From Segetibacter sp. 3557_3 (GTDB taxonomy: Bacteria > Bacteroidota > Bacteroidia > Chitinophagales > Chitinophagaceae): 64,000 nt of DNA. The stretch covers positions 1-64,000 of the forward strand of contig NZ_SMSK01000021.1 of assembly GCF_004354985.1 (NCBI RefSeq). Reading direction: 5' to 3'. Shown here piece by piece: positions 57,523 to 64,000 of the stretch. The notes under the pieces were generated by a model, which was not told the DNA's origin, ran no database searches, and saw only the letters and a list, made by a program, of their open reading frames with translations. Both the position numbers and the translations under genes were made by a program. The first letter of the stretch is position 1. The number at the start of each line of letters is the position of its first letter.

Positions 57523-60012
57523 ATGAAACCATTTTTACTCCTGTTCACTGCCATTTTCCTGATCCCATCAAACAACACCAGCTTCGCCCAAAATAGTCGC
57601 CAGCGGTTGCTGATGGACAAGGGCTGGAAATTTTCTCAAACGGATACGGTTGGTGCCGACAAGACCGCATTTAGTGATAACAAGTGGAGAACCCTCGATC
57701 TTCCGCACGACTGGAGTATCGAAAGCGCATTTGTTCAGAATGCTCCCACAGGCGGAGGGGGTGGTTATTTGCCAACGGGAATCGGCTGGTATCGCAAACG
57801 ATTCAATATGCCGAAGTCAGCCTTGTCGAAAGCGGTTTGGATTGAGTTCGACGGGGTTTATCAAAACAGCGACGTATGGATCAACGGGCATCATCTGGGG
57901 CACTATCCCAATGGGTACATGAGTTTCTATTACGACCTAAGTGGCCAACTTAAATCCGGTGAAAATATTATCACGGTTCGGGTCGACAATTCACTGCAGC
58001 CCAATACACGTTGGTATTCCGGTTCGGGTATCTACCGCCATGTATGGCTGAGCATGGCGGATCCCGTGCACATTGCACAATGGGGCACCTATGTGACCAC
58101 ACCAAAGGTAGACTCTGCTTCAGCTACGGTAAGCATCAAAACCCAAATCGATAATCAACATGCTGCTGCTAAAAATGTAATCATCCGTTCCCTTGTTGTT
58201 GATGCGACCGGAAAGGAGGTGGGGAGATCAGAATCGCCAATTGGGGTAGCGGCAAAAGACAGTGGAGTTAGCGACCAAAAGATCACAGTAACCTCACCTG
58301 CACTGTGGTCGGTGGAAACACCCAACATGTATAACCTTCGCACCCAGGTTATAGATCGCGGTAAAGTTGTTGATGAAGTAACCACCCCATTTGGTATTCG
58401 CGACATTCAATATGATGCGAATAAGGGATTCTTGCTCAACGGAAAAAGGGTCAAGATGAATGGAGTTTGTTTACACCACGACGCGGGCAGTGTTGGCGCA
58501 GCCGTGCCTGAAGCTATGTGGGTTCGCCGCTTGCAGATATTAAAAGAGATGGGTTGCAATGCTATCCGTACATCGCACAACCCGGTAGCACCTGAGTTTC
58601 TTGACCTTTGCGATCGCATGGGTTTTTTGGTGCAGAACGAAATTTTCGATGTTTGGAAAGCCGGGAAAGTGAAGTATGATTATTCGGTATATTTTGATAA
58701 GTGGTCGCAGCATGATCTCCGGAAATTTATTCACCGCGACCGCAATCATCCGTCTGTAGTAATGTGGAGCGCAGGCAATGAGATTGGTGAACAAAGCCAG
58801 CCACAAGGTTTTAACGTGCTTCGCCCGCTGATCGAAACTTTTCACCGCGAAGATCCCACCCGGCCCGTAACAACAGGTAACGATCATATCGCTGCCGACG
58901 GCAGATCGGCGACACCAGACTTTTTGAAATTACTCGATATTGTCGGCTACAATTATGTCGACCGTTGGCGCGACCGCAGGGAGTTGTTCTATGATATTGA
59001 TAAGCGTAGTCATCCCGAATGGAAAATGGTGGGAACAGAAAATGTTTCTATATCCGGTGTTCGTGGCAGTTATCATGGTGGAGGTTTTGGATCAGTCGAC
59101 TCTTCGCAGATTCGTGCTGCAAATATGCCCGGTGTTATCAGGGCCGAACAGCTTTGGAAATTTACTTCACTTCACGATTATGTGATCGGCGATTTTATGT
59201 GGACGGGTATCGACTATATCGGCGAAGCGAGATGGCCGGCAAAAAATGCAAGCTCAGGTGTGATTGACCTGTGTGGTTTTCCAAAAGATGCCTACTATTT
59301 CTACCAGAGCCAATGGACCACAAAACCAATGATCCATTTGGCCCCGCACTGGAACTGGCGCGGCAAACAAGGGAAGGTAATTCCCGTGATGGCTTATACG
59401 AACTGCGATACGGTTGAACTTTTTCTAAATGGTAGATCATGGGGCGCAAAAGCCATGCAGTTTCCACGACCCGGCAACAGCGGAGCCTGGAACCGTTACG
59501 ATGTTGCACCAGTGGGTATTACAACAGCTGATCTACACCTGGCGTGGGATGTGCCTTATGAGCCAGGTGTATTAAAAGCAATTGGGAGAAAAGGCGGGAA
59601 GGTGGTGGTTGAAGAGGTCATACATACCAGCGGTGCACCTGCAGCAATTCGTGTGTCGGTTGACCGTGCGACAATCGAGGCCCAGCCGGGCGATGTAGCG
59701 CATGTAACCATTAAAGTGGTGGATGCAGATGGCCATGTCGTTCCTGATGCAGCCGAACCGGTGCAGGTGCGGGTTGAAGGTGCAGGAAAGTTAATTGGTT
59801 TAGATAACGGTAATCCCGTTGATCATACGTCCATGAAAAGTGATCAACGAAATACATTTAATGGTTTGGCCCTTGCGGTTATTCAATCCAACAACAAAGC
59901 GGGATCGATCCGGGTTAACGTCAACTCGTCGAAGCTAAAGGGAGGCTCAATAACAATCACGGTAAATAAGCCGGGAGTGCAAATTGCCGAGGTGCAAAGT
60001 TCCAAACAGTAA
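57523..60012 (+). CDS. GH2 beta-galactosidase
   Basis: From ATG 57523 the protein has 829 residues with a signal peptide to about 23. GH2 domains follow in order: jelly-roll (RWYSGSGIYRHVWL at 163-176), Ig-like, TIM barrel with acid/base E420 (WSAGNEIGE) and nucleophile E506 (MVGTENVS), then Ig-like domains. The likely role is releasing galactose from galactan oligosaccharides in the periplasm. Upstream of this ATG the frame is open only through repeat sequence, so the start is firm. The repeat array separates it from the rest of the PUL, so it may have its own promoter. Confidence 0.92.
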   Translation: MKPFLLLFTAIFLIPSNNTSFAQNSRQRLLMDKGWKFSQTDTVGADKTAFSDNKWRTLDLPHDWSIESAFVQNAPTGGGGGYLPTGIGWYRKRFNMPKSALSKAVWIEFDGVYQNSDVWINGHHLGHYPNGYMSFYYDLSGQLKSGENIITVRVDNSLQPNTRWYSGSGIYRHVWLSMADPVHIAQWGTYVTTPKVDSASATVSIKTQIDNQHAAAKNVIIRSLVVDATGKEVGRSESPIGVAAKDSGVSDQKITVTSPALWSVETPNMYNLRTQVIDRGKVVDEVTTPFGIRDIQYDANKGFLLNGKRVKMNGVCLHHDAGSVGAAVPEAMWVRRLQILKEMGCNAIRTSHNPVAPEFLDLCDRMGFLVQNEIFDVWKAGKVKYDYSVYFDKWSQHDLRKFIHRDRNHPSVVMWSAGNEIGEQSQPQGFNVLRPLIETFHREDPTRPVTTGNDHIAADGRSATPDFLKLLDIVGYNYVDRWRDRRELFYDIDKRSHPEWKMVGTENVSISGVRGSYHGGGFGSVDSSQIRAANMPGVIRAEQLWKFTSLHDYVIGDFMWTGIDYIGEARWPAKNASSGVIDLCGFPKDAYYFYQSQWTTKPMIHLAPHWNWRGKQGKVIPVMAYTNCDTVELFLNGRSWGAKAMQFPRPGNSGAWNRYDVAPVGITTADLHLAWDVPYEPGVLKAIGRKGGKVVVEEVIHTSGAPAAIRVSVDRATIEAQPGDVAHVTIKVVDADGHVVPDAAEPVQVRVEGAGKLIGLDNGNPVDHTSMKSDQRNTFNGLALAVIQSNNKAGSIRVNVNSSKLKGGSITITVNKPGVQIAEVQSSKQ

Positions 60013-60108
60013 TTGCATATGGGTGTAAGGTTCACCTAAAAATCAACGGCTGTTAATTCAAGCTGCAATACTGGTGTAGTCAGGGATATCAAGCGTTAAA
60101 ACATACAA

Positions 60109-60146
60109 CAAAAAAAACTGTAGTACTGCATGGGCAGTACTACAGT
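60109..60146 (-). terminator. Rho-independent terminator of the DUF4142 gene
   Basis: ACTGTAGTACTGC at 60117-60129 pairs perfectly with GCAGTACTACAGT at 60134-60146. On the minus strand the stem is followed by a T run (the plus-strand A run at 60110-60116). Confidence 0.85.
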
Positions 60147-60165
60147 CAGTAAGGCGATATACGTA

Positions 60166-60738
60166 TTATTTCAACCCGTTATGGATCGTCTCCGCCATTT
60201 GATGATGTTGCTTCAATGTTGGTAACGTTTTAGCGGCAAATGCTTTTATTTCGGGGTCTTTTGCATTGTTTGCTGCTTCCTCAAAATTTCGTACGTCTTC
60301 TTCATGATCCTTCACCATCATGCTCATATAATCTTTGTCAAACTCGGCTCCCTTTTTTGCTTTCAGTTCATCAATGTGTTTCTGATGGTCTGAACCAGGT
60401 GTTGGTGGTATAGTGATATTTTTCTTTGCAGCCAGCGCCTTTAATTCTTCATTCGCCTTGGTATGATCCTTAACCATTGTTTGTCCGAACTGTTTTACTT
60501 TAGCAGATGCGGCATTTTGCGATGCCAGGGTTCCTAACTGAACTTCCATCAAACCGCCACTTGCTGCCTCAACCATAAATTCATGGTCGTCTTCCATTTT
60601 GTCACCCATATTCGAACTGTCTGCTTTCTGTTCATTTTTTTCTTCGGCAACTTCTGTACTATCTGTTTTTTGCTCGCTATTACAGGCAACAGCAAACGAT
60701 AAGGTAAGTGCCATCAGGGGCATGAATATCTTTTTCAT
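60166..60738 (-). CDS. DUF4142 ferritin-like lipoprotein
   Basis: A 190-residue lipoprotein with lipobox cysteine C19 (AVAC). A charged linker (residues 20-45) leads to a helical DUF4142 domain: DHEFMVEAASGGLMEVQLGT, KQFGQTMVKDHTKANEEL and MMVKDHEEDVRNFE. The regularly spaced acids and histidines suggest a ferritin-like helical bundle, perhaps metal-binding or stress related; function is unknown. It stands alone with its own terminator. Confidence 0.92.
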   Translation of the reverse strand: MKKIFMPLMALTLSFAVACNSEQKTDSTEVAEEKNEQKADSSNMGDKMEDDHEFMVEAASGGLMEVQLGTLASQNAASAKVKQFGQTMVKDHTKANEELKALAAKKNITIPPTPGSDHQKHIDELKAKKGAEFDKDYMSMMVKDHEEDVRNFEEAANNAKDPEIKAFAAKTLPTLKQHHQMAETIHNGLK

Positions 60739-61252
60739 AAGTGATAAGTTTACAGTTCTTGTTTCAAAATTTATACCACCCTTGGTGTTTGACCTTCAGT
60801 AGCAAGAGGTTAGAGTACATTCAACAAACTTAGGCGTGCACTAAAGCGGTAGCCGACCGGGGTTCGAACCATTTACGCGGGCGGTATTAAGCTCTTTGGC
60901 ATGTTCGGGAATACTTTTGCTCACATTTCCTAATGATCATTCTGGTACGATAGACCTGTTTTTTCGGTGGCAAACAGCAGGCCATCAAAGTCATATGTCC
61001 TGTGGATATTATGATGTGCGACTATGATGCATTTCATGACCGGGCGAATGAGCAGTACCTGCCGGGTGTTGCGGAACAGGAAGAAGTTTTTTTTGGGACT
61101 GAGCGGTAGTGGTACTATTTAGCAGCCGTTGCCACGCTCGCTTGTACGGCAAATCATTATTCGGCTTTCCCAAGAGGATCTCAAAAGGCGCATAGCCACT
61201 TCGAAGATCCCCAAACAAATAAGAAACCTGGTTTTCGTATTTAAAAGTATAC
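60739..61252. other. Intergenic gap with a diverged repeat copy
   Basis: No gene is recognised. A weak member of the dispersed repeat family lies at 61087-61147. Confidence 0.5.
61087..61147 (-). repeat. Dispersed intergenic repeat, copy 8 (diverged)
   Basis: TTTTTTTTGGGACTGAGC at the left and CGTTGCCACGCTCGCTTGTA at the right match the family with several changes. Confidence 0.5.
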
Positions 61253-61732
61253 TTATACCACTTTTTGCCAGATGATAAAGTCTTGTTTATACCAATGATT
61301 GGGGATGGTTACCAGTTGGGTATACCCATGTGCATATAAGAGGTGTATGGAAGCGCTATTTTCTGTGCGACAATCACACCAGATCTTGTGGCATTTCCGT
61401 TGTTCGATCGTCTGATCCAATTCATTTAATAGTAAATGCGAAATCCCTTTAGCCCTGTAGTCTTCAACAATTCCAACCCATTCTAACCAAATTAAATAAT
61501 CATCAAACCTCGACAAACAAAAACCAACAATCTTATTGTCCACGGTTGCTATTATGATCGATAATTCATCTTCCCGTATTTTCACTTGCAATTGAGGTGG
61601 TTGATACTTCAGGATTTCTTCCTGCTTTGCCAATTCGTTATAATAGGGGATGTTTTGGATAACCGTGGTCATCGCGGTCGATAGCGCGTGGCAGTCTTTT
61701 TCTGATGCATACCTGATGACTACATTTGTCAT
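61253..61732 (-). CDS. GNAT family N-acetyltransferase
   Basis: From ATG 61732 the protein has 159 residues; a GTG at 61738 adds two. It has the GNAT core: a beta-strand/helix opening VVIRYASEKDCHALSTAM, DNKIVGFCLSRFDD, WVGIVEDYRAKGISHLLLNE as motif A for acetyl-CoA, and ENSASIHLLYAHGYTQL as the C-terminal signature. Substrate is unknown. It is the last gene of a minus-strand group with DUF2256 and DUF4385, but about 195 bases separate them. Confidence 0.88.
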   Translation of the reverse strand: MTNVVIRYASEKDCHALSTAMTTVIQNIPYYNELAKQEEILKYQPPQLQVKIREDELSIIIATVDNKIVGFCLSRFDDYLIWLEWVGIVEDYRAKGISHLLLNELDQTIEQRKCHKIWCDCRTENSASIHLLYAHGYTQLVTIPNHWYKQDFIIWQKVV

Positions 61733-61927
61733 GAACACTTTTAACTTAGCAGTCCTAAATTTTTAAAGAGAAGTTTGGTGTTCTAACGATCCTGATGGGT
61801 GAACTCAAGCCTATGGTAACAAGTTGGAAAACCACCAATGCTGCTATTTTCATTGCAGCTGTTTGGCCCTCTATCAATTCGGGCAACATAGATTGAATGG
61901 GATCAGGTCTTTGATTGTCTGCCCAAC

Positions 61928-62065
61928 TCAGTGCTTTTTTCTGCACTTATCTGAACAATACTTAACATCGTTCCACACCTTCTCCCATTTCTTTCTCCAG
62001 CTAAACGGACGGCCACACACAACACAGTTTTTCTCGGGCAAGTCCCTCTTCTTAACCCTTTTCAT
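61928..62065 (-). CDS. DUF2256 zinc-ribbon protein
   Basis: A 45-residue protein: [20 protein letters not shown] at the start, then a WRKKWEKVW helix and YCSDKC. The four cysteines in CVVC and CSDKC form a treble-clef or zinc-ribbon site. The family is small and widespread, of unknown function, often near photolyase/cryptochrome genes. Its start overlaps the end of the DUF4385 gene by 14 bases, indicating translational coupling. Confidence 0.9.
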   Translation of the reverse strand: MKRVKKRDLPEKNCVVCGRPFSWRKKWEKVWNDVKYCSDKCRKKH

Positions 62066-62531
62066 GTTTCCATTCTTTTTTTAGGCGGTCGTATTGCTCA
62101 TTTGCCTCCGCTTTTTTCCATAAGCTAAAAAAGACGGCTGCCGCCTCCGCTTTTTCCGGTTCACCGGTGCCACGCTCCAATAGCGCGTAACCATTTGTAT
62201 CATCATACTTTTTTCCGCCTTTATAATTGGCATACCTCCGGGCACGGGTAAATCCCATTTGCAGGTATTTGCGGGCCATGTCGGCACCCACGAAATCATC
62301 CTGCTCCAGGTAGTTTAGAAATAGCTGGTAGATCTTCCCGCTGCTTTCTTCCGCGATCTCCCGGGTCTTGAACCGCCAGTGAACGCCGATTTCAGATTTG
62401 TAAGGTTCACAAATCAACACACCCTGTTCTCCTTTGCCAACACGATACAGTTGGGGCTGTTCGCGATAATTTATGCCGGCCTTCCACGCATACTCATCCA
62501 GGTTAAAGTTCAGGTAAGCTGGCTGCTTCAT
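62052..62531 (-). CDS. DUF4385 family protein
   Basis: A 159-residue cytosolic protein matching the DUF4385 family: [40 protein letters not shown] and [12 protein letters not shown]. Function is unknown. It is coupled to DUF2256 downstream. The TGA of an upstream decayed frame overlaps its ATG as ATGA, which suggests it was once the second gene of an operon. Confidence 0.88.
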   Translation of the reverse strand: MKQPAYLNFNLDEYAWKAGINYREQPQLYRVGKGEQGVLICEPYKSEIGVHWRFKTREIAEESSGKIYQLFLNYLEQDDFVGADMARKYLQMGFTRARRYANYKGGKKYDDTNGYALLERGTGEPEKAEAAAVFFSLWKKAEANEQYDRLKKEWKHEKG

Positions 62532-62831
62532 CGTAATCCTACCTGAAAAATCATGCCTTCGTTTTCGATCGAATTGGCTGCTACTCGGATGAGTTTATAA
62601 ACGGCTAAGCTATCGAACTCTTCTAATATCTGTATGTGCTTAATCCTTATTGGGTAAGCTGTGCATGGTAAGCGCCCCGGGCCAGGACTGTTCGTCAAGG
62701 CTGCGAACCACACCTAAGTTGGGATGCAATCCAAGGTGATATGATTTTTTCGTCCGGTTGAGTTCACGGATACTCCGGCCCACCAAACCCGGAATAACGG
62801 ATTTTTTTTCTAAGGTGGAGGAGTTAACCAA
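62528..62831 (-). pseudogene. Decayed gene upstream of DUF4385
   Basis: Two overlapping minus-strand frames give protein-like sequence: KKSYHLGLHPNLGVVRSLDE in one and IKHIQILEEFDSLAVYKLIR in the other. A frameshift near 62650 would join them. The second ends ATGA on the DUF4385 start codon, as expected for an operon partner. I do not recognise the family. Confidence 0.4.
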
Positions 62832-63160
62832 GGGGGTAAGGTTGACGTATGCTGCTGCTGTGTTACGGCTGCAAAAGCTCCCGTATTCGTATCCAGTGTG
62901 CCCTTTTACTAAGCCGGATTCGCTCCAATTTTTATGTTTAAAAAAAGACGATAAAAAATTTGATTCGAAAATTTATTCAACTACATTTGAATTCAACAAG
63001 GTTGAATGATAGTAAACCTTGGTTGTTGTTGCCAATTGCTGATACTTTGAATGGATAGGTTATATCCTTTTTTAAACGGGAAGGTTTTGCAGCATTGTCC
63101 TGCATTTCTACCGTATGCGCCTGTGCACTTCAAAGTTCCAGCAAAGGACCATTGCCTGAT
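62832..63160. other. Gap without a recognised gene
   Basis: Nothing could be supported in this stretch. Confidence 0.4.
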
Positions 63161-63493
63161 ATGAAATCTAATAACATGATGTGTTGGTTATCCGCTTGTA
63201 TCATCATACTATGTACTTCTTGTACCCGTCTGTCCGGCCTGGTAACTACAACTGCAAATCGCGCCTTAAAAGTTAACAACAATCTTTCAATAAGTGCCCG
63301 CACTTTAAACCCTTTTGCCTGCCTTCGCATGGCAACAATGGACGCTTTACCAAATGTTATAGATCAGTGGATCGATCGATTTAAAATAAGGTTGGGAAGT
63401 TCAAACCAGGTGAATACGCGTTTTCCGGGATCGGCGCACTTCGTTGTTGCCGGTCTTTCTGCAATGCCTGCGGCATGGCATTCGGACCAATAA
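63161..63493 (+). CDS. Possible small lipoprotein
   Basis: From ATG 63161 a 110-residue product begins with a hydrophobic signal and a lipobox-like LCTSC (C20). The remainder has no recognised domain. The frame could be chance; the signal sequence is the only support. Confidence 0.3.
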   Translation: MKSNNMMCWLSACIIILCTSCTRLSGLVTTTANRALKVNNNLSISARTLNPFACLRMATMDALPNVIDQWIDRFKIRLGSSNQVNTRFPGSAHFVVAGLSAMPAAWHSDQ

Positions 63494-63687
63494 GAAAAAG
63501 TTTTATCGTGAGTGCTGATGAGTTGGCTTGCAGGTTTATGGTTGGAACAACGCAATTAGTCAATGGCTAATCCCAATAGGATTCGCGTAAATGGTAGCAC
63601 GGGAGTTATCCAAATAAGCATTGTTGATTTTATAAATAAGTACTTGCCAGTTGTCATTATAACTTTTCCACCAAAACAATACTTGCC

Positions 63688-64000
63688 ATGAAAACCCGGT
63701 TATTTAAGCAACCCATCACCTCATCAGTCTGCCGGCAACTTCACTTCCCTCATGAACATTTTAAACCTGTATTGACCTTTTTAATTGCTGTTTTACTTTG
63801 TGCAACAGCCTTCGCGCAAAAGAAAACCGTTACAGGAAAAGTTACCCGGGGCGACTCTGCGCTTGCAGGCATTACAGTTGGTGTAAAAAACACCAATGAC
63901 GCTACCACTACCAATGATGCAGGCACCTATACCTTAAGGGTTGATCCAAATGCCACATTAGTGTTTACTTCCATTGGATTTGAAACACGGGAATTAAAGG
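63688..64000 (+). CDS. SusC-family TonB-dependent transporter, N-terminal part (runs off the window)
   Basis: The ATG at 63688 opens a frame that stays open to the window edge. A signal peptide (VLTFLIAVLLCATAFAQ) is followed by a carboxypeptidase-regulatory domain: KKTVTGKVTRGDSALAGITV, TTNDAGTYTL and TLVFTSIGFETREL. This is the standard start of a SusC protein, so a second glycan-uptake locus probably continues to the right. Confidence 0.85.
   Translation, partial: MKTRLFKQPITSSVCRQLHFPHEHFKPVLTFLIAVLLCATAFAQKKTVTGKVTRGDSALAGITVGVKNTNDATTTNDAGTYTLRVDPNATLVFTSIGFETRELK

Noticed and set aside
60838-60880. GGTTCGAACC-like tRNA T-loop
   Set aside because: No acceptor, D or anticodon stems could be built around it on either strand.

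Overview
The window looks like chromosome of a Bacteroidota bacterium, most likely a Chitinophagaceae member (Niastella/Chitinophaga-like). The signs are a SusC/SusD pair beside a hybrid two-component system, TonB-dependent receptors with carboxypeptidase-regulatory N-termini, Bacteroidota-type lipoproteins, weak Shine-Dalgarno signals, and long AT-rich gaps carrying small dispersed repeats. This placement comes from gene content, not from a marker gene. No rRNA, tRNA, CRISPR array, prophage or intact insertion sequence was seen.

Layout. (1) 0.6-5.6 kb: a GNAT-aminotransferase fusion, a soluble PAS histidine kinase, and a membrane-anchored alpha/beta hydrolase that appears to be one gene cut by an in-frame stop. 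(2) 6.4-17.4 kb: a same-strand set of ThuA/propeller dehydrogenase with a C-terminal cupredoxin, MFS transporter, TIM-barrel sugar epimerase, Gfo/Idh/MocA oxidoreductase, cytochrome c lipoprotein, TMEM220-like protein and TonB-dependent receptor. It reads as uptake plus periplasmic oxidation and isomerisation of a sugar or polyol. (3) 18-25.8 kb: an island bounded by long empty gaps, holding a LytTR regulator, a 1200-residue protein made of about twelve amphipathic repeats ending in a glutamyl-endopeptidase-like protease, and a small CnaB-like protein. This is the best candidate for an undescribed system. (4) 25.8-31.6 kb: a complete mrpABCDEFG cation/proton antiporter operon whose mrpA carries an apparent frameshift. 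(5) 32-39.4 kb: Ohr peroxidase, luciferase-like monooxygenase, a truncated DsbD-N-like protein, M16 metallopeptidase and a cysteine-synthase-like enzyme. (6) 39.6-60 kb: a polysaccharide utilisation locus with HTCS regulator, SusC, SusD, a clan GH-A glycosidase, a GH2-GH53 fusion, an alpha/beta hydrolase and a second GH2. Beta-1,4-galactan or pectic arabinogalactan is the likely substrate because GH53 is endo-beta-1,4-galactanase. (7) 60-64 kb: a DUF4142 lipoprotein, a GNAT enzyme, a DUF2256/DUF4385 pair, and the start of another SusC at the right edge.

In the PUL, the HTCS would sense an oligosaccharide in the periplasm and switch on the divergent susC operon. SusC/D would import galactan fragments, GH53 would cut internally and the GH2 modules would release galactose. 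Two non-coding themes recur. One is a dispersed repeat, GTACAAGTGAGTGACACAAC at one end and GTTGGTCCCCAAAA at the other, seen in about eight gaps. The other is a 1.1 kb array of 60-71 bp units directly in front of the second GH2 gene.
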